This document shows positions 1-10,354 of a stretch of DNA of 20,028 bases, in pieces. Made by a program: the position numbers and the translations under genes. The notes below the pieces were generated by a model. The model made no database searches and was not told the origin of the DNA. It worked only from the letters and a program-made list of their open reading frames with translations. Source of the DNA: Elysia marginata (lineage: Eukaryota; Mollusca; Gastropoda; Plakobranchidae); contig BMAT01009246.1 of assembly GCA_019649035.1 (NCBI GenBank), positions 282,444 to 302,471 of the forward strand, given 5' to 3'. Within the stretch, counting starts at the first letter, position 1, and every line of letters begins with the position of its first letter.

Positions 1-32
<32 letters not shown>

Positions 33-71
33 TTCCCTCTCTCTCTCTTTCTCTCTCTCTATCTATCTATC
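1..71. repeat. (CT)n microsatellite passing into (CTAT)n
   Basis: Nearly pure CT dinucleotides run from the left edge to about position 60, with a few CC or TT interruptions, and then change to CTAT units up to 71. The tract is cut by the window edge, so its full length is unknown. Confidence 0.95.
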
Positions 72-1563
72 AGTATAACTTTTTTTCATGTCTCTGGCTT
101 ATCGTCTTTTCCTCTTCCAATCCTAACCGTTGTCTATCAAAAAAAAAAAACTTTACCCGGTATTCCATTAGTTGCTTTTTATGACCATCACCATAAAGCG
201 AAATAGACGTTTACATTTCATAATTATTTATATTTAAAAATCCATATTTTGCGACTTGATGGAGGAACGATTTGAAGCAAGGGCCATTTTAAGAGATGGA
301 ATTTGTAAGATAGAATATATAAATTATGGTACAGACCTTGCGCAATATTGCAAGAACCATTGATAAATGAACTGTTTGGGTCGACCTCGGCACCCAAGGC
401 TAGGGATTTCCTCACCCTGACAAGTAAACGATCCAAACTGCCCTGATCGTTGCGAGGGCGTTAAAGCTTAAACAATGGGCAATTAAGATAGTTTTAAAAG
501 GAAATGTAGGCTGGTTTTAAAAGTGGAGTCCTGTTATATGTGGGCGCAAGTGATGCATCCTGAAAATTGTGTTATTAATCACTTTGGTGTCTCATCAGTA
601 AGAGGAAACAGCTATGGTAAGTTGTCTCTTGCGTCCGTGTGGGCCACAATGGGAAAGAACATCGTCCAGCAATAATATTTCACAGAGGATGATGAGGAAG
701 AAGAAGGAGAACAAGTACGAAGGAATTAATTGAATTGAGCAAAGACACGGGAGTGGCAGACGGAAAGATGGAGGAAAATTTATTAAACATGTTGGAGCGA
801 TGGGAGGGGAAAAGAGGAAAAAAGAGTTCGCCTGAAGCGAAATAGAAGCATGTCGTTTTAAAAAGTGAAGTAAATGGGATAATAATTTAATGAAGATTCA
901 AAGTATGGCTCATTATCTATAAATGATCAAGCATTGCAATTTAGACTACAGCTTTACGTTTTCAGACTCAGCAGTGGACCGCTAAAGATGTTCGTGTAGT
1001 AACCGTGTACATTTCTCACAGCTTCAATGTTTGGTGATTTGACATACATGAATCATAATTTATGCAAGATACAAACAACACATTTTAATATTCAGTTTAC
1101 CTCACAGAACTTGCGGCACACTCAGAAACATCATGGGACTTAGGAAAATTTTTTTTTGAAGATTACCATGTATCATAGAAAATTATCCCTAAAATTGTGA
1201 GACCTCTTTTCCACAATATCCAAAAGATGCAATCTTTGCATAACTTAAAAATGTTGCCTTCTTCAGAAAAAGGGAAAATCTTAACAAAAGAAAAGAAACC
1301 CTTTCTAGTTCTACCCAGTATGCAGATTGTGTGCAGACTATTTACCCGATTCGTCACTTATCGACCATTATCAAAAAATGCAATAGCTTAGGTGGCCCAG
1401 CAATAAGAGCTGCAGTCTGTTGGAACGACCATCGAAATAATGTTTAGTGTCCAAAGTATGTCAAAAGAAGTATATTTTTTTGTATCCATAAACCTATGTA
1501 TGTATCTACCTTTATGCTTTTTAAAAGAAAATAATCTTTGCCTTTACATTTTCTCATTGCCTG
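72..1563. other. Non-coding stretch, no recognisable gene
   Basis: AT-rich unique-looking sequence. The short open frames here (longest about 70 codons, on both strands near 224-436 and 1163-1391) lack family motifs, plausible splice borders and coding-like composition. No RNA gene, terminal repeat or clear promoter is seen. A purine-rich patch lies around 680-850. Confidence 0.6.
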
Positions 1564-1578
1564 CCCCCCCCCCCTTCT

Positions 1579-1650
<72 letters not shown>

Positions 1651-1680
1651 TCTTCTTCTTCTTCTTCTTTTTATTCTTCT
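1564..1680. repeat. Compound C11 / (CT)n / (TTC)n microsatellite
   Basis: A run of 11 C (1564-1574) is followed by CT dinucleotides (about 1582-1650, one TT interruption near 1631) and then TTC trinucleotides (about 1650-1679). The 100-codon and 61-codon open frames across it are Ser/Leu or Leu-only translations of the repeat and are not genes. Confidence 0.95.
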
Positions 1681-2272
1681 TTCATCTGCCTGTCGACGTG
1701 TTTCTCCCTACTCAACTTTCTAAACGTTGCAACGTTTTATGATCTTATTTTAATTTTTATCATTTTTATCTACCCTTCGATACATAGGCCAGACCTTCGC
1801 CTTCCTTTTTTGTTTGTTTCTCCATTCGATCTCTTATAATCATTGCTATAATTTTTTATTTGTCTATCCTCTCATCTTTGCCTCTGTGTTTTTCCCCCTT
1901 TTCAATCCTTCATCGTTCTCTTTCTTTACGTCTGTAAGCCATTTCATCATTTTACCTTTACCCCTCCTCCCTCTCCAAAGTCCAAGCAGAATTTGCCGTT
2001 GACCTGACAAGGGCGGTAAATCTGAAGACAACATGACGTTCTTAAATGACGTATCAGAAGCATCAGTTGTCGAACGTGTTCAACTATATTTGGTGAGGTT
2101 GGTCTATAGAGACAATAACAAGATTACTGTGGCTTCCGTCCATCAATCACTTTTTCCTGCTTTCGCAAAGTGCAATGCAATCATTATTCTCTGGCGAGTA
2201 CAGTAAGTTGAACTGCCAGCGTTACTGCAAATAATCACCAGATAAAGCGTTCTCTCGTTCCGCTCAACCCTC
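1681..2272. other. Pyrimidine-rich non-coding stretch
   Basis: The + strand stays T/C-rich to about 1980 and then becomes mixed. No gene, RNA gene or element end is recognisable. The 62-codon open frame at 1814-2002 is F/S/L-rich, as expected from pyrimidine bias. Confidence 0.55.
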
Positions 2273-2316
2273 CTCCTTCTTCTTCTTCTTCTTCTTCTTC
2301 TTCTTCTTCTTCTTCA
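2273..2316. repeat. (TTC)n microsatellite
   Basis: About 14 TTC/CTT units in a row, embedded in a wider pyrimidine-rich zone that continues to about 2440. Confidence 0.95.
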
Positions 2317-3364
2317 GCTTTCTTTGCTTTTTTTTTTTTAATTTTTTCCCTCCTGTCTTCCCCCTTCTTTTTCTTTCTCATCTTTGTTCTTCCTTCGCCC
2401 CACCCACCCTCCTCACCTCATTCTTCTTCCTTCCCCAGACTTAAGTTAAAAGACGTATAATTATGCCGATTTGAGCAACTTATGTGACGTTATACAAATC
2501 AAAGTTAAATGACTAATTTGGAAAGGCCACAGGTACGAGGTCCATCTTAAAACTAAGTATATCTTTTTTCTAGGCCTTCCTTATGATATAAAAAAATAAG
2601 ACCATCCTAACGAAAATTGGAATTTAGCATTATTATAAATGCGTTTATGCTCAGTTTTGAGCAGCAATGTTGAACACTTCTTAGTAACATTAGCTTCATT
2701 TTTATGATTTCTGGTGGAGCGGAAGTCCATCAACATGATTACCTAGGATACGAAGGAGTATTTCTCAAGAGAAGACAGTATTCTGATTAATTCAACAGGA
2801 ACATACAGCCGATGCCGAGTACAAATTATTATTACAAAACGATTTTGCAGGTCAAACTTAGACCAGCAGTATGTTTTACAAATATTACATACAATTAGGC
2901 TATTCTGGGCTAATGTAATCCGAAGTGATGTTCCGTCACGGCAACACTCCAGTGTAGTCTGCCAGTGTGGTCAACGAACTGCTGGACCAATGTCTCCTAC
3001 ATCTAGCTCCGTGAGAGTATCGGATTTACCTAAGATGAAAGAGTATCTTCATGGTTAAAGGTTTGGGTCGAAATACAAATCATTATTTGTGCAATAAAAG
3101 AAGTCATCAAAACGCTGCACAAATTCTCTTACGTAAGAGCATTTGGCCGCTGGTTTCGAAAGATGCATAGGTGTATGGAGTTGTGGGGTTACTACTTTGA
3201 GTTTAAAATAAAACAAAGATATGCCATGCTCAGTTCACCCCTTTCGTGAGTTATAGAGGATGAAAACTTTGAGAATGAAGCCAGCACGTCTGATCCGTCG
3301 CACATTTGTACGAGGCAAGGCTGGTAATATGCTCCGTTTGATCATAGCTCTTTAATTTCTCACA

Positions 3365-3366
<2 letters not shown>
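2317..3366. other. Non-coding stretch upstream of the Tc1 fragment
   Basis: Pyrimidine-rich at its left end (to about 2440), then AT-rich sequence without a recognisable gene. The subregion 2900-3030 is less AT-rich and might be an old degenerate repeat, but I could not match it to a family. Confidence 0.5.

Positions 3367-3395
<29 letters not shown>
3367..3395. repeat. (AT)n tract serving as transposon target
   Basis: An uninterrupted AT dinucleotide tract of 29 bases. It ends in TA exactly where the Tc1-like left end begins. Tc1/mariner elements insert at TA, so the tract is either the original target or TA-rich sequence expanded after insertion. Confidence 0.9.
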
Positions 3396-4045
3396 CTGAG
3401 CGCCAAAAGAAACGCAACATGACATTCCTTATTTTCACGCTCATGCATGCTAGAAAGAAAGGTTGGTGAGTTGATTTTTTGTGTGTTGTGAGTAGCAACA
3501 CATCTGAACATGAGTTCAAGCACACTCCCGAGTCCCGTGCGTAGTTTGTCAGTCAAGGTGAGCGATTTTCGAATACCCTGTAAAAAATATAAAATCGGTG
3601 CGTCTAGAAAAACCACGTGGTTGAGATTCTCAAAATTACACACAAGGGTACCTTACAAAGTGCCCAATGATTATTCGCCACTTTTAGAATTGAACGATTT
3701 TATTTTTACAAAATGCCACGCTTATCTGAAGTTGATCGCCATCGTGCTTTAGGACTGCTCCAAGCAGGTCTTCCTATTAGTGAAGTTTCCCTCCGTATGA
3801 ATGTAAACAGGACGACGATTTTCAGACTCAGACAACGTCTACCTGAGACGGATACGGTGAGTGATCGGTCCTGTTCTGGGAGGCTTAGGTCCACTACGCA
3901 GAGACAAGACATAAACCTTGTCAGAAATCATATGAATAACAGGTTTCTTTCAGCTTCAGCTTCATCGCGTCAGACAAGAGGAAGAAATAATCAACGTATA
4001 AGTGCAAACACGTAAGCAGAGGTAAGAACTGTTTGAGAATGTAAC
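3396..4045 (+). mobile_element. Tc1-like DNA transposon, 5' fragment
   Basis: The left end begins directly after a TA dinucleotide with CTGAGCGCCAAAAGAAACGC, a terminal sequence of the kind found in Tc1-like elements. A leader of about 317 bp follows, and then a transposase reading frame opens at 3713. The frame carries only the DNA-binding part; the DDE catalytic region and the matching right inverted repeat are not present anywhere downstream in the window. The right boundary given is approximate and marks where similarity to a transposase fades. This is a dead 5' fragment or a heavily deleted copy. Confidence 0.8.
3713..4015 (+). pseudogene. Tc1-like transposase N-terminal fragment
   Basis: The reading frame of 100 codons starts at ATG 3713, shortly after the element's leader. 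Residues 1-50 (MPRLSEVDRHRALGLLQAGL, then a helix-turn-helix ending TTIFRLRQRL) form the first paired-like DNA-binding subdomain of Tc1 transposases. SGRLRSTT at about residues 55-62 corresponds to the GRPR-like linker, and the frame continues to ISANT, where families of this type normally read on into the second helix-turn-helix as ISAxTVRxxLR. A stop comes right after ISANT. In the same frame the codons after about nine extra bases read VRT, so a small insertion and further stops seem to have broken the gene. Full-length Tc1 transposases are about 340 residues, so roughly two thirds, including all DDE residues, is missing. It cannot transpose by itself. Confidence 0.85.
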
Positions 4046-4571
4046 TCAGCATATTTTATCCTTTATTTTTAGTTTTAGAATATAATTTTACGTACAGTAA
4101 ATAATTAGCATAATAACTTAAGTACAAGTGCCTTATCATGTAACAAAATGGCAGCGCATTACTATTTTAGAATAATCTAGGGCCATAAATATCTGAAAAA
4201 TTATTGAAGCAAAATCAATGACGTTTAACATTATCAATTGAAATACAAAATCTACACATAATCAAAAGTTTTGTTTAATATCTTGATAACTTTTGATGTT
4301 AGAGTGCAGGATGTTTTGAAGTCTTACCAGTATCGTTATTTTCCTCTGTCTGAACCGAGATTACATAAATTTGAAAAATTGTCAAGATTTTTTTAAAAAC
4401 CATCTCAAACCCTCTGGTCATGTTGCAGAGAAAACCTTGAAGAACACTGGACATTATTTTATCAAGGCTATAGTTATGATACTTTTAGTGAAATTTGTGT
4501 TTCAGTGTAGCATTTTGGTGAGAAAAAAAAACAACTGAGAAAATCAACCAAAACAGAAGTTTCTTTTTCGT
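4046..4571. other. Non-coding AT-rich stretch after the Tc1 fragment
   Basis: No coding potential in any frame and no Tc1 catalytic motif. Nothing recognisable was seen here. Confidence 0.5.
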
Positions 4572-4724
4572 GTTGAGTCTAGTCTGTGTTAGGGGAAATA
4601 TTCTGAAGGTTATTTTCTGCATAGAACAAGCTCTACAATGATTTTTAGGTTGCGTCTAGTCTGTTATGGGGGAAATATTTTGAAGGCTATTTTCTGCATA
4701 GACCAAATTTTACAACGATACACG
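4572..4724 (+). repeat. Imperfect tandem duplication, 77-bp unit x2
   Basis: The unit 4572-4648 (beginning GTTGAGTCTAGTCTG) is repeated directly from 4649 (GTTGCGTCTAGTCTG). Both share the blocks GGGGAAATATT, TATTTTCTGCATAGA and TACAA at the same offsets, with scattered substitutions and no length change through about 70 bases. Confidence 0.9.
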
Positions 4725-5136
4725 ACATATCGGGCTTGCAAGTGAAGTCAAATTTTTCAGAGGTGTGTTGTTACGTGGCATTTATTCCGAAATTTGCCTC
4801 AATCCTGACTTGGATTTTTTGCATATGGTTTCTTATTTAGCATTTGTTTTAGGCATTTAGAGGAGTTTAAAAAATAGAAACAACAAAAGCCCGAAGATGG
4901 ATACTTTTGACGTAAAACATCATTTTTCCCTTTTAGTGGGGCCTTAGTTTGATAACCTCCGATGTTCCTGGTAGTTTGCTATACGAGGCATAAGGCAAAA
5001 TGCTTCAACAAAACGATAACGGGGTATTTTTAGGCAATGAGGAAACAAATGAATAGTTTTTTCGTTCGAAAAAAGAAGTAAGCTAAAATCATTGTATTCT
5101 TTTTATACTCTTAGATTAGATGTCCTTATAATTAGC
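4725..5136. other. Non-coding stretch between repeats
   Basis: AT-rich, with no open frame of note and no recognisable element. Confidence 0.5.
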
Positions 5137-5363
5137 AAGGTTGTCTTGAAGCCAACATACTTGACTGATCCGTGTTTCAGACTGTAACACTTAGAAACTT
5201 TCCCATCTGTCATAAGTGTCGAAATGACACAAGACAAAAATAGTGTACTTGACGCACTACGGAATTCCTCTTCAAGTGTGTCAGTGAGTGGACCAGGCTG
5301 GGATGAACTGGGCCGTCAATGATGTCTGCCAAATTAAAAAAAAAAAAAAAAACAACGCAGATT
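5137..5363 (+). repeat. Dispersed repeat, copy A (diverged)
   Basis: Copy A shares an ordered series of words with 6094-6308 on the same strand: CAAGGTT, TGTTTCAG, AACACT, CATAAGTG then CGA and ATGACACA, GACGCACTA, ATTCC, TCAATGATG and CGCAGATT. Spacing is similar throughout. Eye alignment suggests roughly 60-65% identity. A run of 17 A (5336-5352) is inserted near the right end and is absent from copy B. Confidence 0.75.
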
Positions 5364-6093
5364 CAAAGGTTCCAAAAAATTATTATCTTCTCTTCATTCA
5401 TGGTTTATTGCTTAACTTGCGTGTGGCTGAATTGTGCTCACTAATGTTGTTCCTCAATTTGTAAATATTGCAATGATAATCCTGATACAACAGATCGTCT
5501 GGTAATACACTACTCAGTGACCAAACTTGAGGGAGGGTATCAAATTGTCAAAGAAGCAACGGAGCTTTTTACAACTTGGGTGGACAAGATCAATATGGAG
5601 GTGTCGCGATACGCTACAACCATTACCAATATTGCAGCCAGAATTTTTATCAGTAATATTTTATACTTGTAGGCTACAAGGCTGCTAAAAATCGGAACGT
5701 GTTAAACGTGGAGAAGAACATTGCGCTGAAATAATGTTGTTCAAGTTGTTAATTTACCACAGACCTTGGCGTTTAGTCAGATTGCAAGGGAGAGCATCTC
5801 GAAATACTCTAAATACTTTGAGCTTGGGTCACTTCCCTGTGTCTCATAATGATTATGTGTGTGTATACATGTGTGTGATTTTTTAAAGCTCTACATTTCT
5901 AAAACGCGTAGTTAATGTCAAAGATGCATCAGTTGTGTCATAATTAGTGAAATAATACTGGTGCATGTATATAGGCCTATGCGTTTTCTCCAGTCACCAA
6001 GACTGAAAAAATTTATCTAACAGGAAAGTGATATCCTTTAATACACTGTAATACCTTTCCTGAGGATAGAATTCAATATTTTTCTATCATGAA
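5364..6093. other. Non-coding spacer between the two repeat copies
   Basis: No supported gene. It separates the two copies of the dispersed repeat by about 0.73 kb. Confidence 0.5.
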
Positions 6094-6308
6094 CAAGGTT
6101 ATTTTTTAGTATTTATGGCTTAAAACTGTTCCATGTTTCAGGATATATAACACTAAAACTCACTATCATAAGTGGCGAGATGACACAGCAATATTAAAAA
6201 GCATCGACGCACTAGATCTACACATTCCCACTTCACTTCACGTGTATCAGTCGACGTGACAAGAGATACTTGACCATCAATGATGATTGCAAAACGAATC
6301 GCAGATTA
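6094..6308 (+). repeat. Dispersed repeat, copy B (diverged)
   Basis: Partner of 5137-5363, in direct orientation, with the shared words in the same order. No terminal inverted repeats or target duplication could be recognised, so the family is not assigned. Confidence 0.75.
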
Positions 6309-8036
6309 TCGCTTTAGTGGCCGGACAATTGTACAACAGCGCCGCCTCGATCAGATCGTCCTTCCTTTAAGTAAAACCACTTCTTAAATATTGTTCCTGG
6401 AAGATAGAATTGGTCTGTTAGGGTAAAGGTTACTAAGACGCAAGACATAACAGAAATCCACTTATATAACAGGGGTTTCAAAACTTGCATATTGGACGAT
6501 TTATCCTTGAGCTAGTTTTGGTCGACGTCGTCCTAGTATTGAGAGTTAAATGGTGCTGAAAGAGAGGTGGTTAAAAATTAGTTGAAGTTCGTGAAAAACT
6601 GTGTCTTTTGGAGTGCATGTTCATCACATTTGCAGGTCCTAATAAGCTTATTGTCTCACCTTCTCCCCCATCTCCTCCTTATTTGGTGTATTTTTTAAAG
6701 TAAAGTCCAAACGTATCATTGAATTAACAGCTTTTGGATTACGCGTTTTAGCTGATCCAAAAAAGTAATGATGGAGAATGTCGTCCCAAGCTTAGAGGTA
6801 GCTGACTTCCATTTAATTCATTTGTCCTCTAATTGCCATGCGAAATAGTTTGGAATTATCGAAATTGTGGTTCTCTTTGTGTTCCTGTATCAATTCGACA
6901 CTGGTTTTTTTTGTTTGTTTCTTTTGGTAAATAGCCTTAATCGGGATCTCCCTCAAGGCATCCACTGAAGCATTATGAGTGAACATTTTCAGAACTTTTT
7001 GCATCATAAGCATCTTCTAAAAATAGGTTTTTGGATACATTGTGCCCTAAGCTTACATCTTTGCTGGTCGTGTGACGCATTACAAGTCATTTTTTTTCAA
7101 AGATAACAGTATTCACTTTGTTTTTCAACCTGTCATATGTTGGTGTGCTTCATTTACAATTTCAGAAATTGCTAAACTCACTTGTGGGAGAACAAGAGCG
7201 GGAATTTCACAAACGTACGTCCTATATGTTATCTTGGCGTCAATTTTACTAAGTGATAATAAAGCTAGAAGTAACAAGGGCAACATAAGTATCAAAACTT
7301 GATTCAAACATCAACCAAGGTCAACCATAAACACGCAATGGTAGCCATTTATTTACACAACAAACCCTTACCTTGTTATCGATAAGCCTGCAATCAAGAT
7401 TGGACAAAAAATATTTAAAATGTATCAGATAAGATTATGATAAGATTTTTTCATCCCAGTGGAAAATTGTTGTGGGCAATGTTTAGGTAGGCCTACGTGT
7501 AAAGCCTACTGAAATACATAGCCTGAGTACTTTACATTATCTGTTCTATTATTTACACATTACTTTTTACTTTTACGGAAGAAAAGTTTATGGATAAAAA
7601 GTTAAAGAACGTTAGACTACATTATTACAAAGTGAAAACAAAGTTGAGCTGCAATCTTCGTATAAGCATGCCGGGTGCAAAGTTAGGGGGTGTAAAACTA
7701 CTGAAATAGTAGCAATGTCGAACTCTTTCAGTATGAAGGCTATGGGACCTAGATCTCCTCATTAGCTAAGGGATTGGGTTGGATCTCTCAAGGTAATTTT
7801 AATATGATAGACTTTTCAGTGTAATTTGGGATAGCCAGTACAGTACCAAGGGTAGAAATTCGGAAGAGTTTTTAAAAGAAAGGATAGAAATAGGAACGGG
7901 AAACGATAATCAAAGTTTTGTTTCTCTGTTTCCCACTAATTTGAGAAGTTTGGCTGCGATATATTCACGTGCACGATTATTGCAAACGAGTTTACTTGAA
8001 AAAAAAGTGGTTTATAAGAGGCAGACAGGGTCTGAA
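6309..8036. other. Non-coding stretch, no recognisable gene
   Basis: Several 60-76 codon open frames exist on both strands (near 6813-7013 and 7072-7307). They overlap each other on opposite strands and show no family motif. No RNA gene or element end was found. Confidence 0.5.

Positions 8037-8085
<49 letters not shown>
8037..8085. repeat. (AG)n microsatellite
   Basis: AG dinucleotides over almost 50 bases. This is the only long purine-oriented dinucleotide tract on the + strand; the others in the window are CT. Confidence 0.95.
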
Positions 8086-8089
<4 letters not shown>

Positions 8090-8092
8090 AGC

Positions 8093-8376
8093 TGAGATAG
8101 ATAGTATAGATAAATAAATGTGGATACACATTATACAGACGCCTAGATAAATACATGTAAATAGATTGATAGAATGATAGGTAGATAGATTGATAGATGG
8201 GCTAAATAGATAGATAGATAAAAATATAATTAGATAGATAGACAGATAGATAAATAGATATATAGATAAATAGATAGATGGATATTTTGATAGTAATTAT
8301 GCCTCTGGCAAAAAGGTAGAGTGCTTTAAGGTTGTAAATTCATATTCATTGATAGATATGTGGATAGATAGATAAC
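8093..8376. repeat. Degenerate (GATA)n satellite block
   Basis: Dense GATA/TAGA tetramers with GATT, GACA, AATA and GATG variants from about 8093 to 8280. An unrelated interruption follows (about 8288-8348), and then more GATA units near 8350-8375. The mixture of variants suggests an old, decaying array. Confidence 0.9.
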
Positions 8377-8414
8377 AGAGAGTGCGGACTTAGGAGAAAT
8401 ATAAAGAGGAAAAT

Positions 8415-8443
8415 GGGGCGCAGAGCGGGGGAGGGGGCGGGGG
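8415..8443 (+). other. G-run cluster, possible G-quadruplex
   Basis: Four G runs of four or five bases (8415-8418, 8427-8431, 8433-8437, 8439-8443) with loops of 8, 1 and 1 bases on the + strand. The two very short loops favour a parallel quadruplex; the first loop is slightly longer than the usual 7-base rule. Confidence 0.5.
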
Positions 8444-10039
8444 CGATGCAGACGTAGACATACTCATGAACATATGGAAAAAAAAGATAAAGTCGCCTTG
8501 TACTTTGTAGCAAAACTTTTTAAACTAATTAAACTTACTTTCACAAATGTGCTTCAACACTTAAAACGTGTTGCATTTCAACTACAATTGCACTACAATG
8601 TGCATAGTTCTAAGTCTAGCACTTGACACAAGTAATTAATTATCTAGAATGTAGATCTATATCTATCGCTGTTATTAGAAAACTGTTATGTTCCAGACAT
8701 TCGACTCGCAAAACAAAACCTAGCCCTGTAACAACAAATTGCCGGTGCGTCCGCTTCCGCCCCTCTCAGCCTCGTCCTCTCGGCCGACGTTGCAATGATT
8801 CTTGGTAAAGTATTGTGGGTTGTGGTTTGACGCAGTGAACCGTTTCCCGATTACGTTGGAAAGTACTCGTAGCCAGTTCTTTAATTTGAATGCGATTTAA
8901 TAACGTGTCTCTTAAATGTTTGAAAATTCATGCAACGAAATATCTGTTAAAAAATCAAGGAAACATCCATTCCAATAAAATAGAAGAAACGATAACATCA
9001 AGATACATAGAGCAAATTGATTATTTCACCACTCAAACTGTCACAAAGTCACTCAATTCTTATTTCACTTACCATACCACGAATTACTACTATTGATGCT
9101 TATTGTTTTTGAACGAGGTTATTCTCACACCAGCAATTTTGCACTCACTTATTTGAATAATAGAATAAATAAGAAGAAAATATAAACTAAATAATAAGCA
9201 GAATTTCAACAAATATGTTCTGGTATGTTACAAATGGTATTCTTTTGCAATATTGAAAGTTGTAGATTGGTTTTGCGTTCCTATCAGTTTCTTGCTCTTT
9301 CAAGTGGTTTTAAATCCACTTACCATGCATTAATTCCTTGTTTTGCCATAATTATATTTAAATGTTAAATTTCAATGGATGCTTGGTGGTCTCTAAATTT
9401 TTGATGTTGTGAAGAATTGTATCTTTTGGTGCAAGCTAGATCTTTACCACTTACAGCTGAATTTAACAGGAACAAAGTTCATAAGAAATTAGCCAATTTC
9501 ATATTGCTTTACTTATTAAAAGCACACGAAAACTTTCACTATAGTAAAAAGCATATATAAACAAGTTTTGCATAAACAGAATCATTTTTAATGAAAGTTA
9601 TTTTCTCTGATTAATTATTTGGGTTTTGTTTATACCTGCGGCTACTGTTTACAATAAGTGATAAAGAGGAGGTACCAAGTTTGTGTTTGTACTGCTGTAT
9701 GCTATGCCTATTGTTAAGAGCATTTAGCACTATGAAAATGCGTATGTGAATGTGATTTTACTGTGGCGTGGGCTTTTAGTGTTTATTTGGAATGCTAACC
9801 AAAATCTTGGCGACACAGATTTATCATGATGCAGGCATAGTAGTTCAAGAGATTTATTTCTACTTTGGAAATCAGCTACACTCTGAATGAACGCAACAGC
9901 ATTCTTTGGGTTGCAGTGGAAAACCGGATCATGAAAGCGAGTTAAAACAGATCTGAGTGGAGGAATCGGATACGTCCACATCAAAGTTTGCATCGAGAAA
10001 CGTTGATCAGTTCGGCTGCAACAATCGAGCGAAAAGACC
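8444..10039. other. Non-coding 5' flank of the PRDX5 gene
   Basis: Mostly AT-rich. A short GC- and CpG-richer patch lies at about 8745-8800. No other gene is recognised. The PRDX5 transcription start must lie somewhere upstream of 10040, but no TATA box or initiator could be assigned with confidence. An in-frame TGA at 10004-10006 bounds the coding frame on its 5' side. Confidence 0.5.
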
Positions 10040-10144
10040 ATGCAGACTGTACGGCAAATCATTTCCTCACCCGTCCTTCGCTCATCCTCATATCTTTCAC
10101 AGAGGTTCCTCCAAACTTCCAGCGTTCTCAGCATGCCTATCAAG
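10040..10144 (+). CDS. PRDX5: Peroxiredoxin-5, exon 1 (mitochondrial presequence)
   Basis: This exon encodes the first 35 residues of peroxiredoxin-5, an atypical 2-Cys thioredoxin-fold peroxidase that reduces hydrogen peroxide, alkyl hydroperoxides and peroxynitrite. The frame opens at ATG 10040 (A at -3), 34 bases after an in-frame TGA. It reads MQTVRQIISSPVLRSSSYLS and then QRFLQTSSVLSMPIK. Residues 1-30 have four Arg, many Ser and hydrophobics and no acidic residue, which is the signature of a cleavable mitochondrial targeting peptide. The last four residues, MPIK, correspond to the (A)PIK that precedes VGDxxP in animal PRDX5. The exon ends at AAG followed by the donor GTATTT at 10145, phase 0, matching the phase-0 acceptor of exon 2. 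The identification depends on joining to exon 2; the exon alone would not be recognised. Confidence 0.88.
10133..10135 (+). other. PRDX5: Internal ATG, likely start of short PRDX5 form
   Basis: In-frame ATG at codon 32 with A at -3, immediately before PIK-VGDALP. Mammalian PRDX5 uses an equivalent internal Met, just before APIK-VGDAIP, for the form lacking the mitochondrial presequence. Use here is inferred from position and context. Confidence 0.6.
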
Positions 10145-10354
10145 GTATTTATTGTTATATATCAATCAATTACGTGTATTTAAATCTGAATTTCCATCTA
10201 ATCTAGATATAGTCATATCAAGGAGTATGGTTACTTATTCAGGTTAGATCCACCGGTACTAATCTACGTAAGCCTATCTTGATTGAACAGAGTCAAACTC
10301 CCTTGCCCTTGTACTGTTATATCAGGGCAAGAGAAAATTTAGGTTTTATTCTTT

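Noticed and set aside
1440-1742. 100-codon Ser/Leu/Phe-rich open frame
   Set aside because: Translation of the CT/TTC microsatellite; the frame stays open because of composition.
3251-3643. 130-codon minus-strand open frame
   Set aside because: It crosses the (AT)n tract, giving alternating Tyr-Ile, and runs antisense through the Tc1 leader. It has no domain.
3706-3912. 68-codon minus-strand open frame
   Set aside because: Antisense shadow of the Tc1 transposase fragment.
8623-8808. 61-codon frame over the CpG-richer patch
   Set aside because: The C-terminal half is basic because of local CG/CCG composition. There is no motif, and the frame starts in AT-rich sequence without splice evidence.
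9730-10143. 137-codon minus-strand open frame
   Set aside because: It lies antisense to PRDX5 exon 1 and its 5' flank, with no recognised domain or splice context. The + strand exon is well supported, so this is taken as a shadow.
9957-10247. 96- and 72-codon + strand open frames over PRDX5 exon 1
   Set aside because: They are in the two other frames. Only the third frame gives the presequence plus MPIK with a donor that fits exon 2.
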